Shown here: piece after piece, positions 16,452-24,603 of the stretch
How the letters are laid out: each line of letters starts with the position of its first letter
Position numbering within the stretch: the stretch's first letter is position 1
Source of the DNA: an uncultured Paenibacillus sp.
Lineage (GTDB): Bacteria > Bacillota > Bacilli > Paenibacillales > Paenibacillaceae
Assembly: GCA_937895345.1 (NCBI GenBank)
Contig: CALAWP010000010.1
Location: 1-64,000, forward strand
Length of the DNA: 64,000 bases
Direction of reading: 5' to 3'
Position numbers and translations under genes: made by a program
The notes under the pieces: model-generated
What the model saw: the letters and a program-made list of their open reading frames with translations, nothing else
Told to the model about the DNA's origin: nothing
Databases searched by the model: none

Positions 16452-16528
16452 CGAGTTTGCCGCACCGCACAGGCGAGCAAGCTGACTTTTTATACCGTGA
16501 ACGGAATTAGCGGAGAAGGAGGAACGTA

Positions 16529-17020
16529 ATGAGTTCGGAAAGTTCATTTGACATCGTCTCCAAGGTGGATTTGCAGGAACTGGCCAACGCGATCAACCAG
16601 GCGGAGCGTGAAATCCAGACCCGGTTCGATTTCAAAGGAAGCAAGAGCAGCATTACGCTGGAGAAGGAGGAGCTGCTGATCGTGTCGGATGACGAATACA
16701 AGCTCAAAAACGTCATCGACATTTTGATCGGTAAAATGGTGAAGCGAGGCGTTCCGGCCCGCAATATGGATTACGGCAAAATCGAGCCGGCGTCATCCGG
16801 GACCGTCAGGCAAAAGATCAAGCTGCGGCAAGGCATCGAGCAGGATACCGCCAAAAAAATCAATATTATGATTCGAGATTCGAAGCTGAAGGTCAAAAGC
16901 CAGATTCAAGGCGACCAAATCCGCGTGACGGGCAAGAGCAGGGACGATCTGCAAAAAGTAATTGCGCTGCTGAAGGAAGCGGACCTTCCCGTAGAGCTGC
17001 AATTTACGAATTACCGGTAA
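16529..17020 (+). CDS. YajQ family nucleotide-binding protein (DUF520)
   Basis: This is a 163-residue YajQ-type protein with two ferredoxin-like repeats. Signatures are SSESSFDIVSKVDLQELANA at the N-terminus, TRFDFKGSKSSI, and GDQIRVTGKSRDDLQ. Homologues bind nucleotides, and in some bacteria cyclic di-GMP, as effectors. ATG 16529 follows GAGAAGGAGG. It is an insertion relative to B. subtilis, where this place is empty. Confidence 0.93.
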   Translation: MSSESSFDIVSKVDLQELANAINQAEREIQTRFDFKGSKSSITLEKEELLIVSDDEYKLKNVIDILIGKMVKRGVPARNMDYGKIEPASSGTVRQKIKLRQGIEQDTAKKINIMIRDSKLKVKSQIQGDQIRVTGKSRDDLQKVIALLKEADLPVELQFTNYR

Positions 17021-17052
17021 TGCGGGCATAGAAGGGATTGGAACAAACGGAA

Positions 17053-18381
17053 ATGACAGAACGAATAAAGGTTGTAACCCTCGGTTGCGAAAAAAACTTG
17101 GTCGATTCCGAGATTATGTCGGGGCTGGTGCAGGGACGAGGCTACCAGCTCGTCGACCAGCCCGAAGAAGCGACCGTCATCATTGTCAATACTTGCGGAT
17201 TTATCGACGCGGCGAAGGAAGAGTCCGTCAATACGATATTGGATATGGCCGATCTGAAGCAGACCGGCCGGCTGAAGGCGCTGATCGTGTCGGGCTGCCT
17301 GACGCAGCGCTACAAGCAGCAGCTGATGGAAGAAATGCCGGAGATCGACGGCATCGTCGGCACGGGCGATTTTCACCATATCAACGATATTGTGGACGAG
17401 GCGCTGCGCGGCAAAAAACCGATCAAGGTGGGCAATCCCGTATTCGATTATAACCAGAACCTTCCGCGCGTCGTGACGACGCCGCGATATACGGCCTATG
17501 TCAAAATCGCCGAAGGCTGCGACAACGCCTGCACGTTCTGCAGCATACCGATCATGCGGGGCAAATTCAGAAGCCGCACGATGGAGTCGATTATCGCCGA
17601 GGTGGAAGGTTTGGCGGCGCAAGGCGTCAAGGAGATCAGTCTGATCGCGCAGGACTCCACCAATTACGGGACGGATCTGTACGACGGCTTTATGCTGCCG
17701 ACGCTGCTGAATCGGGTGAGCGAAGTAAGCGGCATTGAGTGGGTGCGCCTTCATTACGCGTATCCCGGATTTTTTACGGACGAGCTGATCGACACGATCG
17801 CCGCCAATCCGAAAATTTGCAAATATATCGATATGCCTTTGCAGCACAGCGAAGATATCATTTTGAAGCGGATGCGGCGACCCGGACGCCAGCGGGATGC
17901 CCGCGAGCTCATTGCGAAAATCCGCGAGAGAATTCCGAATGTTGCGGTGCGGACCAGCCTGATCGTCGGTTTTCCGGGCGAGACGGAAGAGGACTTCGAG
18001 CGGCTGTGCGAGTTCGTAAAGGAAATGAAGTTCGATCGGCTGGGCGTCTTCGCGTACTCCAGCGAGGAAGACACGCCTGCCGTCCGCTTGCCCAATCATG
18101 TGCCCGACGACTTGAAGGAATACCGCGTCAATACGCTGATGGAAATTCAGCGTCTCGTGTCAAGGGACAATTCCAGCCGGTTTATCGGTCAGGAAATTGA
18201 CGTGCTGGTCGAGCGTTACGACGGCAGAAGCGACGTCTATATCGGAAGGTCGATGTATGACGCTCCCGAGATCGACGGCGAAGTGTTCATTTCCAATTGC
18301 CGTCCCGAAATCGGCAGCATCCAGAAGGTTCGTATCACGCACGCATACGAGTTCGACCTGTCCGGGGAGGGAATCGCGTGA
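17053..18381 (+). CDS. rimO: Ribosomal protein S12 methylthiotransferase RimO
   Basis: This radical-SAM enzyme adds a methylthio group to an Asp of ribosomal protein S12. Domains in order are an N-terminal UPF0004 domain (TLGCEKNLVDSE and further Cys for the auxiliary Fe-S cluster), the radical-SAM CxxxCxxC in EGCDNACTFCSIP near residue 150, and a C-terminal TRAM domain. The ATG at 17053 gives 442 residues; the TTG at 17038 is only one base after GAAGGG and is less likely. The CEKN and DNACTFC signatures separate it from MiaB, which is also present at 32865. It overlaps pgsA (GTGA). Confidence 0.93.
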   Translation: MTERIKVVTLGCEKNLVDSEIMSGLVQGRGYQLVDQPEEATVIIVNTCGFIDAAKEESVNTILDMADLKQTGRLKALIVSGCLTQRYKQQLMEEMPEIDGIVGTGDFHHINDIVDEALRGKKPIKVGNPVFDYNQNLPRVVTTPRYTAYVKIAEGCDNACTFCSIPIMRGKFRSRTMESIIAEVEGLAAQGVKEISLIAQDSTNYGTDLYDGFMLPTLLNRVSEVSGIEWVRLHYAYPGFFTDELIDTIAANPKICKYIDMPLQHSEDIILKRMRRPGRQRDARELIAKIRERIPNVAVRTSLIVGFPGETEEDFERLCEFVKEMKFDRLGVFAYSSEEDTPAVRLPNHVPDDLKEYRVNTLMEIQRLVSRDNSSRFIGQEIDVLVERYDGRSDVYIGRSMYDAPEIDGEVFISNCRPEIGSIQKVRITHAYEFDLSGEGIA

Positions 18382-18953
18382 ATTTGGCGAACAAAATTAC
18401 GATCGCCCGGATTTTTTTGGTGCCGGTCATTATGTTTTTTTTGCTGGCCAGGCTTAATTTGGGATCGGTAAGCTTTTCCGATTATACGATTACGTACAAT
18501 CAGATTGCGGCTGCGCTTATTTTTATCATTGCGGCGAGCACAGACGGGCTTGACGGCTACCTCGCCCGCAAAAACAAAATCGTTACCAATTTGGGCAAGC
18601 TGCTGGACCCTCTGGCGGATAAGCTGCTCGTCGCGGCTGTGCTCATCTCGCTGGTGGAAATGGACAAGCTCAACGCTTTGATCGCCATCGTCATTATTAG
18701 CCGGGAATTCGCCGTAACGGGACTGAGGCAGGTTGCCCTGCTCGAAGGCACCGTCATGGCGGCGAGCAAATGGGGCAAATGGAAAACGGCGGTTCAGATT
18801 ACGATGATCATCGCGCTCCTGATCAACAACTTCCCGTTCGCTTTGATCGATTTTCCGTTCGATCTTATTGCCAGCTGGGCGGCGGCAATTATAACCGTAT
18901 ACTCCGGCATTGATTATTTTGTCAAAAACAAATCGATTATACCTGTCGAATAA
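18378..18953 (+). CDS. pgsA: CDP-diacylglycerol-glycerol-3-phosphate 3-phosphatidyltransferase
   Basis: This membrane enzyme makes phosphatidylglycerophosphate, the committed step to phosphatidylglycerol. The 191-residue protein has several hydrophobic helices and the CDP-alcohol phosphotransferase signature DGxxAR...GxxxDxxxD (DGYLARKNK, LGKLLDPLADK) near residues 58-82. The GTG start at 18378 overlaps the rimO stop and follows GGGGAGGGA. The frame extends upstream but only inside rimO. Confidence 0.94.
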   Translation: MNLANKITIARIFLVPVIMFFLLARLNLGSVSFSDYTITYNQIAAALIFIIAASTDGLDGYLARKNKIVTNLGKLLDPLADKLLVAAVLISLVEMDKLNALIAIVIISREFAVTGLRQVALLEGTVMAASKWGKWKTAVQITMIIALLINNFPFALIDFPFDLIASWAAAIITVYSGIDYFVKNKSIIPVE

Positions 18954-18962
18954 TTTGGGCCA

Positions 18963-18996
18963 AGCACTCCTCCGACGCGTCGGAAGAGTGCTTTTT
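18963..18996 (+). terminator. Terminator after pgsA
   Basis: AGCACTC...GAGTGCT forms the base of a long stem (one internal mismatch) through CCGAC/GTCGG, followed by TTTTT. Confidence 0.85.
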
Positions 18997-19039
18997 GCCC
19001 CAATGGAACACCGAATCGGAACGGAGGCGCGGACTATTC

Positions 19040-20296
19040 ATGAAAGCGGAAATTATTGCGGTGGGAACGGAACTGCTGTTGGGTCAGATCGTCAATACCA
19101 ATGCGCAGGCTCTTTCGGTCAAGCTTGCGGAGCTTGGCATCGACGTTTATTTTCAAACGGTGGTCGGCGATAATGCGGGAAGGCTTCGCCAAGCGATCGA
19201 GATCGGCCGGAGCCGGGCCGACTTGCTGGTGTTTACCGGAGGTCTCGGTCCTACCCAGGACGACCTGACGAAGGACGTGCTGGCCGAATATTTGAACCGC
19301 CCCCTGCTGCTGCACGATCCTTCCATGAACAAGATCGAACAGTTGTTCAGCTCCCGGGGGATGGCGATGGTCGAGAGCAACCGCCGGCAGGCGAACATGA
19401 TCGAGGGCAGCGTTCCGTTGGAAAATACGGCCGGGCTTGCGGTCGGCAACGCGATTGAGCACGACGGCACGTATTACGTATTGCTCCCGGGGCCGCCGCG
19501 CGAGATGAAGACAATGCTGGAAGGCCCGGCTGCGGATTGGCTGCGGTCGGTTGTTGGCGAGGCGATGCCGCTCTACTCCCGCCTGCTGAAATTCGCCGGC
19601 ATTGGGGAATCCAACCTGGAGGCGAAGCTGTTCGATCTGATCGAGAACCAGCAGGATCCGACGCTGGCGCCGTACGCGAAGGAAGGCGAGGTGTCGGTCC
19701 GGGTCTCCACCAAGGCAGGCACGAAGGAAGAAGCCGACCGCAAAATCGACGCGGCCGTGGCCGCCATCCGGGAGCGGGCAGGCGAACACCTGTACGCCCA
19801 GGAAGACGTGCCGATCGAGGCGGTCATCGTCGATCTGCTTCGCAGCGCCAAGCAGCGGCTGGCCAGCGCCGAAAGCATCAGCGGCGGCCTGTTTGCCGAG
19901 ATGATGACGAGCGTGCCGGGCGCCAGCGGCGAATTTGCCGGAGGGGTCGTGACGTATACGAATGCGATGAAGCATAAGTTACTGAACATTCCGATGTCCC
20001 AGCTGGAGGGAGAGGGAGCGCCCGGCGCGATCAGCGAATCGACGGCGGCCATGATGGCCGAGAACGTGAGGGAGCTGGCGGATGCGGATTTTGGCATTTC
20101 CTTGACGGGCGTCGCCGGTCCGGCGGAAGCGGAGGGCAAGCCGGTAGGGCTTGTATATTTCGCCATAGCGCAGCGCGGCAAGCCGACGGCCGTCCATACC
20201 GCCACGCTGAGCGGCGACCGTTCCACCGTCCGCCTCAGAGCCGTGAAAGCGGCTATGTACCGCCTGTGGCAGACGCTGCGGGCGGGGCAGCCGTAA
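19040..20296 (+). CDS. cinA: CinA family competence/damage-inducible protein, NMN amidase
   Basis: This is a 418-residue protein with an N-terminal MoCF-like/ADP-ribose pyrophosphatase domain (MKAEIIAVGTELLLGQIVNTN, FTGGLGPTQDDLTK). The C-terminal CinA domain deamidates nicotinamide mononucleotide (SAESISGGLFAEMMTSVPGAS, GAISESTAAMMAENV, LTGVAGPAEAEGKPVGLVYF). I chose ATG 19040, preceded by ACGGAGG; an upstream TTG at 18995 lies in the pgsA terminator. It lies directly before recA as in many Bacillota. Confidence 0.93.
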   Translation: MKAEIIAVGTELLLGQIVNTNAQALSVKLAELGIDVYFQTVVGDNAGRLRQAIEIGRSRADLLVFTGGLGPTQDDLTKDVLAEYLNRPLLLHDPSMNKIEQLFSSRGMAMVESNRRQANMIEGSVPLENTAGLAVGNAIEHDGTYYVLLPGPPREMKTMLEGPAADWLRSVVGEAMPLYSRLLKFAGIGESNLEAKLFDLIENQQDPTLAPYAKEGEVSVRVSTKAGTKEEADRKIDAAVAAIRERAGEHLYAQEDVPIEAVIVDLLRSAKQRLASAESISGGLFAEMMTSVPGASGEFAGGVVTYTNAMKHKLLNIPMSQLEGEGAPGAISESTAAMMAENVRELADADFGISLTGVAGPAEAEGKPVGLVYFAIAQRGKPTAVHTATLSGDRSTVRLRAVKAAMYRLWQTLRAGQP

Positions 20297-20303
20297 CGGA
20301 CGG

Positions 20304-20332
20304 TTGCCAAGCGGCCGAACAGGCTGTATAAT
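20304..20332 (+). promoter_or_regulatory. Strong sigma-A promoter between cinA and recA
   Basis: TTGCCA (20304-20309), exactly 17 bp, and a perfect TATAAT (20327-20332). The spacer contains CGAAC, half of a LexA box. Transcription would start near 20339, only about 14 nt before a hairpin terminator. Confidence 0.6.
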
Positions 20333-20352
20333 TAGACTTAGTTATCGGAAGA

Positions 20353-20385
20353 ACCGTGGCGAAGCGCGCTTTGCTGCGGTTTTTT
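20353..20385 (+). terminator. Hairpin terminator/attenuator upstream of recA
   Basis: A 14-bp stem (20353-20366 with 20367-20380, three G-U pairs in RNA, so the fold needs a few unpaired loop bases) is followed by TTTTTT. It may end cinA transcripts and also the short transcript from the 20304 promoter. Confidence 0.6.
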
Positions 20386-20438
20386 GCGTTTTCATTCGCC
20401 AAAGGGGAGGAGGTGGCTTCGCCGCCCGCCAAAAAAAC

Positions 20439-20452
20439 CGAATGTGTGTTCG
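20439..20452 (+). promoter_or_regulatory. LexA (SOS) box upstream of recA
   Basis: CGAATGTGTGTTCG matches the Gram-positive SOS box CGAACRNRYGTTYG at every fixed position but one. It lies 10 bp before the -35 of the promoter at 20463, where bound LexA would block RNA polymerase. Confidence 0.7.
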
Positions 20453-20462
20453 AAAAAAAGTG

Positions 20463-20491
20463 TTGGCAAAGGAAGAGAAAAAAGGTATCAT
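20463..20491 (+). promoter_or_regulatory. recA promoter
   Basis: TTGGCA (20463-20468), a 17-bp spacer, and TATCAT (20486-20491), just downstream of the LexA box. Confidence 0.65.
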
Positions 20492-20522
20492 AACATTATA
20501 AACCGTGAAGGATGTGAATGAG

Positions 20523-21572
20523 TTGTCGGATCGTCGCGCAGCGTTGGACAACGCTCTTCGCCAGATTGAGAAGCAATTCGGCAAGGGCTCCATTATGAAG
20601 TTGGGTGAATCTACACATATGCAGGTGGAGACCGTTTCTAGCGGCTCGCTTGCTCTTGATATAGCTCTCGGCATCGGAGGGCTGCCCCGCGGCAGGGTAA
20701 TTGAGGTATACGGACCGGAGTCGTCGGGCAAGACGACGGTCGCATTGCATGCGATTGCCGAGGTGCAGCGCGCCGGCGGACAAGCCGCCTTCATCGACGC
20801 GGAGCATGCGCTGGATCCGCTCTACGCCAGCAAGCTCGGCGTCGATATCGACGAGCTGCTCCTGTCACAGCCGGATACGGGCGAGCAGGCGCTGGAAATT
20901 GCCGAGGCGCTCGTGCGCAGCGGCGCGGTTGACATTATCGTCGTAGACTCCGTTGCGGCGCTCGTGCCGAAGGCGGAGATCGAAGGCGACATGGGCGATT
21001 CCCATGTCGGCTTGCAAGCTCGTCTCATGTCGCAAGCTTTGCGCAAGCTGTCCGGAGCTATTTCGAAGTCGAAGACGATTGCGATCTTCATTAACCAGCT
21101 TCGCGAGAAGGTCGGCGTCATGTTCGGCAACCCCGAGACGACTCCCGGCGGGCGGGCGCTGAAGTTTTACGCCAGCGTTCGGCTAGATGTGCGCCGCGTT
21201 GAAACGTTGAAGCAGGGCAATGACATGGTCGGCAACCGGACGCGGATCAAGGTCGTGAAGAACAAGGTGGCGCCTCCGTTCAAGCAAGCCGAGATTGACA
21301 TCATGTACGGTGAAGGCATCTCCAAGGAAGGAAGCATTATCGATATCGGCGTCGAGATGGACATCGTTCAGAAGAGCGGCGCATGGTTTTCTTTCGAAGG
21401 CGAGCGTCTGGGGCAAGGCCGGGAGAACGCCAAGCAATTTTTGAAAGATCATCCGGAAATTTCGGGCCAAATCGAAAGACAAATTCGCGAAGCCAGCAAT
21501 CTGGCGCCCGGCATTCCGGGCACGTTCGCAGACGGCTCCGACGAAGACGAATCGATCGACGATTTGTTGTAA
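20523..21572 (+). CDS. recA: Recombinase RecA
   Basis: RecA is the central strand-exchange ATPase of homologous recombination and the co-protease for LexA. From TTG 20523 the protein begins MSDRRAALDNALRQIEKQFG, which matches the B. subtilis N-terminus, and has 349 residues. The frame is open to GTG 20505, but AAGGATGTGA then acts as the RBS for the TTG. Walker A GPESSGKTT is near residue 66, followed by loop L1 EIEGDMGDSHVGLQARLMS and loop L2 NQLREKVGVMFGNPETTPGG. The acidic tail is DGSDEDESIDDLL. It is controlled by the LexA box at 20439 and followed by a strong terminator. Confidence 0.97.
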   Translation: MSDRRAALDNALRQIEKQFGKGSIMKLGESTHMQVETVSSGSLALDIALGIGGLPRGRVIEVYGPESSGKTTVALHAIAEVQRAGGQAAFIDAEHALDPLYASKLGVDIDELLLSQPDTGEQALEIAEALVRSGAVDIIVVDSVAALVPKAEIEGDMGDSHVGLQARLMSQALRKLSGAISKSKTIAIFINQLREKVGVMFGNPETTPGGRALKFYASVRLDVRRVETLKQGNDMVGNRTRIKVVKNKVAPPFKQAEIDIMYGEGISKEGSIIDIGVEMDIVQKSGAWFSFEGERLGQGRENAKQFLKDHPEISGQIERQIREASNLAPGIPGTFADGSDEDESIDDLL

Positions 21573-21596
21573 GTTTAAGCCATGTCATCCACCGGC

Positions 21597-21635
21597 AACT
21601 TCGCCTCTCACCGGAGCGGCGAAGTTTGTTTTTTT
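21597..21635 (+). terminator. recA terminator
   Basis: AACTTCGCC (21597-21605) pairs with GGCGAAGTT (21618-21626) and is followed by TGTTTTTTT. Confidence 0.88.
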
Positions 21636-21672
21636 ATATGCGGCGATCGTTAGTGACGATAGTGTTCGCCTT

Positions 21673-21825
21673 AAATCCAAGCATCCCTCTGCGAGAGCGA
21701 TCGGAAGTCGATTCCTCCTGCAGCTTGATTATGAAGTGCACGACGCAAGCGGAATGAGGAAATCGAACTGTAGAAACGGCAGTGGTCGCCTTTGCAGAGG
21801 GATGGTTACCATTGAAGGTCCAAGG
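21673..21825. repeat. 153-bp structured tandem repeat, copy 1
   Basis: This is the first full unit and is identical to copy 2. Nested inverted repeats let one strand fold into a branched hairpin. CATCCCTCTGC (21682-21692) pairs with GCAGAGGGATG (21794-21804). GCGATC then pairs with GGTCGC, TCGATTCCTC with GAGGAAATCGA (one bulge), and an apical GCTTG with CAAGC. A lateral ACTG...CAGT stem also forms. The 12 bases before it (21661-21672) resemble unit positions 109-120 (11 of 12), suggesting a truncated earlier copy. Confidence 0.9.
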
Positions 21826-21978
21826 AAATCCAAGCATCCCTCTGCGAGAGCGATCGGAAGTCGATTCCTCCTGCAGCTTGATTATGAAGTGCACGACGCA
21901 AGCGGAATGAGGAAATCGAACTGTAGAAACGGCAGTGGTCGCCTTTGCAGAGGGATGGTTACCATTGAAGGTCCAAGG
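21826..21978. repeat. 153-bp structured tandem repeat, copy 2
   Basis: This unit is base-for-base identical to copy 1, which implies recent duplication or gene conversion. The outer arms of the fold lie at 21835-21845 and 21947-21957. Confidence 0.9.
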
Positions 21979-22023
21979 AAATCCAAGCATCCCTCTGCGA
22001 GAGCGATCGGAAGTCGATTCCTC
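21979..22023. repeat. Truncated third copy of the 153-bp repeat
   Basis: The first 45 bases of the unit are present and identical, ending at ATTCCTC. Only the left arm of the outer stem (21988-21998) is present. Confidence 0.88.
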
Positions 22024-22086
22024 ATGAAGCTGGTGTACGTACACTAACTATTACAGGCGGTTCCTAGAACGGAAGGAGAAGTGGAG

Positions 22087-22785
22087 ATGAATGCCGATAA
22101 CAACGGCGGCGAATGGATGATTTTGTCCGTCAAACGCGATCGGAAGGAAAAAAACAGATACCATCTGTCCGACGGCGGAGAAGAACCGGTGTTGTCGGTG
22201 CATGAAGATACGCTGGTCCGCTATCGGCTGATGAAAGGAAGCGTGCTGTCGGCCGAGCTGACGGAAGAAATCCGCAACGAAGACGAACGTTACCGGGCCT
22301 ACGCGGCTGCGGCGGCCTATTTGGGCGCCAAGCCTCGAACCGGCAAGCAAATCCGCCAATATTTGGCCGGCAAGCAATTTGAGGAAGAGCATATCGAATA
22401 CGCGCTGAACCGTTTAGAATCGGAGCGATTTGTTGATGATAGACAATATGCCCGGCAATTTGCCCAAAGCCGGCTCAGAACCGGCATGAAGGGCCGTTTA
22501 ATGATTCAGCAGGAGCTGCGGCAGCGCGGCGTATCGAAATCGGCCGCTTCCGAGGCGGTGACGGAGCTGGACCGCGAAGACGAGCTGGAGGCCGCCGTCA
22601 AGCTGGCCGCCAAAAAAAGCCGCTCGTTGAAAGGCGACGCGGCCGCCCGCCGAATGAAGCTGACCGCCTTCCTGCTGCGAAGAGGATTTCCGGCCGATAT
22701 TGCAAGAGAAGCCGTACGCTCGGCCGCTCTGGAATCGGATGAAACGATCGAGGGCGGGGATGGGACCGATTGGCTTGACAATTGA
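22087..22785 (+). CDS. recX: Recombination regulator RecX
   Basis: This is a 232-residue modulator that binds and limits RecA filaments. The RecX three-helix repeats are visible: YLGAKPRTGKQIRQYLAGK, LESERFVDDRQYARQFAQS with GMKGRLMIQQELRQRGV, and a C-terminal FLLRRGFPADIAREAV. The N-terminus has an added basic beta-rich extension (WMILSVKRDRKEKNRYHLS) as in Bacillota RecX. I chose ATG 22087 because GGAAGGAG lies 8 nt upstream; GTG 22081 would leave only two bases. The 153-bp repeat array separates it from recA. Confidence 0.92.
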   Translation: MNADNNGGEWMILSVKRDRKEKNRYHLSDGGEEPVLSVHEDTLVRYRLMKGSVLSAELTEEIRNEDERYRAYAAAAAYLGAKPRTGKQIRQYLAGKQFEEEHIEYALNRLESERFVDDRQYARQFAQSRLRTGMKGRLMIQQELRQRGVSKSAASEAVTELDREDELEAAVKLAAKKSRSLKGDAAARRMKLTAFLLRRGFPADIAREAVRSAALESDETIEGGDGTDWLDN

Positions 22786-22804
22786 ATTTGCAAAAAGATA
22801 AAAT
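22775..22804 (+). promoter_or_regulatory. Candidate promoter for rny
   Basis: A perfect TTGACA (22775-22780, inside the recX 3' end), an 18-bp spacer, and TAAAAT (22799-22804). It leaves a leader of about 155 nt. Confidence 0.55.
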
Positions 22805-22968
22805 GAATTTGTATTCCTTCACTCTTTTGAATCGATTTTTCTTCCAAAAGTTGATTCGAAACGATTTTTTTCGGCAAATTGGTACATGCGAAACGGTATG
22901 AAAGCCGGTTGAAAACCAAATAACATCCCAAGCGATGCCTTGGTGTATGCAGCAAGGAGGTGAACAAG

Positions 22969-24519
22969 ATGGATGAGATGAACATCTGGCTCTTGATCTT
23001 GCTCTTTATCCTTGTTGGCGCAATTTTCTTTGGGATTGGTTATTTTATTCGAAAGTCGATTGCCGAGGCGAAAATTTCGAGTGCTGAACAAGCCGCTCTG
23101 CAAATCGTCGAAAATGCGAAGAAGGAAGCGGAAGCACAGAAAAAAGAAACCGTACTTGAGGCGAAAGACGAAGTCCACAGACTCCGTTCAGAAGCTGAGA
23201 AGGACATTCGTGAGCGGCGCAATGAGGTACAGCGTCTGGAGAGACGATTGCTTCAAAAGGAAGAGTCGCTGGATAAAAAAATAGAAGCGCTAGAACGCAA
23301 AGAAGAGACTGTAGCCAGCAAGGAGAAAAGAATCGAGGAAACGCAAGAGCAGATCGATTCCATTTACAAGCAGCAGCTCAGCGAACTTGAGCGTATTTCC
23401 AACCTGACGATGGAAGACGCCAGAAGCATCATTTTGACAAACGTCGAGCAGGAAGTGCGTCACGAAACTGCGCAAATGATCAAAGAGATTGAGCAGCAGG
23501 CGAAGGAAGAAGCCGACAAGCGGGCAAGGGACATTATCTCGCTGGCGATCCAGCGGTGCGCCGCCGACCACGTGGCCGAAACGACGGTATCCGTCGTTAC
23601 GCTGCCTAACGAGGAAATGAAAGGGCGCATCATCGGTCGCGAGGGACGCAATATCCGCGCGCTGGAAACATTGACCGGTATCGATCTCATTATCGACGAT
23701 ACGCCGGAAGCGGTCATTTTGTCAGGTTTTGACCCGATTCGCCGGGAAATTGCCCGCACTTCTTTGGAGAAGCTGGTGGCGGACGGACGCATTCATCCGG
23801 CTCGCATTGAAGAAATGGTTGAGAAATCTCGCAAGGAAATCGACGAGCGGGTTCGCGAATACGGCGAACAGGCGACCTTCGAGGTCGGCGTGCACGGATT
23901 GCATCCGGATCTGATCAAGATTCTCGGACGGTTGAAATACCGGACAAGCTACGGTCAGAACGTATTGAAGCATTCGATGGAAGTCGCTTATTTGACAGGG
24001 CTGATGGCGGCGGAGCTGGGAGAAGACATTACGCTTGCGAAGCGCGCGGGACTGCTTCACGATATCGGCAAGGCGCTGGATCATGAAGTGGAAGGCTCCC
24101 ATGTCGAGATTGGCGTGGAGCTGGCCAAGAAGTACAAGGAACACCCCGTTGTCATTAACAGCATCGCTTCCCATCATGGCGATACGGAAGCGACATCCGT
24201 TATCGCGATGCTCGTAGGCGCGGCCGACGCGTTGTCGGCAGCCCGTCCGGGTGCCCGCCGCGAGACGCTCGAGACGTATATCAAACGTCTGGAGAAGCTC
24301 GAGGCCATTACGGAATCGTTCGAAGGCGTCGAGAAGTCTTACGCTATCCAGGCCGGCCGCGAGGTTCGCGTCATGGTGCAGCCGGAGAAGATCGACGACA
24401 CGGAAGCTTTCCGTCTTGCTCGCGACATTACGAAGAAGATCGAAAGCGAGCTCGACTATCCGGGACATATTAAAGTCACGGTTATTCGCGAGACCCGCGC
24501 GGTCGAATACGCGAAGTAA
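22969..24519 (+). CDS. rny: Ribonuclease Y
   Basis: This membrane-anchored endoribonuclease starts decay of many mRNAs. It has 516 residues from ATG 22969 (AAGGAGG at 8 nt); an upstream GTG in frame at 22960 overlaps the RBS. In order it shows an N-terminal transmembrane helix (LLILLFILVGAIFFGIGYFI), a long charged coiled coil (about 30-190), a KH domain (GRIIGREGRNIRALETLTG) and an HD domain (LLHDIGKALDHEVEGSHVE). It occurs in one transcription unit with ymdB in B. subtilis; here a terminator-like hairpin separates them. Confidence 0.96.
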   Translation: MDEMNIWLLILLFILVGAIFFGIGYFIRKSIAEAKISSAEQAALQIVENAKKEAEAQKKETVLEAKDEVHRLRSEAEKDIRERRNEVQRLERRLLQKEESLDKKIEALERKEETVASKEKRIEETQEQIDSIYKQQLSELERISNLTMEDARSIILTNVEQEVRHETAQMIKEIEQQAKEEADKRARDIISLAIQRCAADHVAETTVSVVTLPNEEMKGRIIGREGRNIRALETLTGIDLIIDDTPEAVILSGFDPIRREIARTSLEKLVADGRIHPARIEEMVEKSRKEIDERVREYGEQATFEVGVHGLHPDLIKILGRLKYRTSYGQNVLKHSMEVAYLTGLMAAELGEDITLAKRAGLLHDIGKALDHEVEGSHVEIGVELAKKYKEHPVVINSIASHHGDTEATSVIAMLVGAADALSAARPGARRETLETYIKRLEKLEAITESFEGVEKSYAIQAGREVRVMVQPEKIDDTEAFRLARDITKKIESELDYPGHIKVTVIRETRAVEYAK

Positions 24520-24540
24520 TGGAACGAAATACGCATCGGG

Positions 24541-24573
24541 GAAAAGTGGCTGATCGTCAGCCACTTTTCTTCG
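24541..24573 (+). terminator. Hairpin terminator after rny
   Basis: A 13-bp perfect stem (24541-24553 with 24557-24569) closes over a TCG loop. T-rich bases sit in and after the 3' arm. Confidence 0.7.
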
Positions 24574-24603
24574 TTCATAAGGAACGAAAGGGAGCGTGCA
24601 GCA

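Larger units (their letters stand above)
21573..22086 (+). other. 514-bp non-coding stretch between recA and recX
   Basis: The stretch contains the recA terminator (21597-21635), then a tandem array of a 153-bp hairpin-forming repeat (21673-22023), then about 60 bp with the recX RBS. Reading frames stay open across the repeat on both strands only because 153 is divisible by three. Confidence 0.75.

Noticed and set aside
21673..22023. CRISPR array
   Set aside because: The unit is 153 bp, copies are identical without variable spacers, and there are no cas genes nearby.
21634..22047. Open reading frames of 136 (-) and 103 (+) codons across the 153-bp repeats
   Set aside because: They exist because the period is divisible by three. 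They lack ribosome sites and simply repeat a 51-residue translation. The palindromic structure explains the sequence better.
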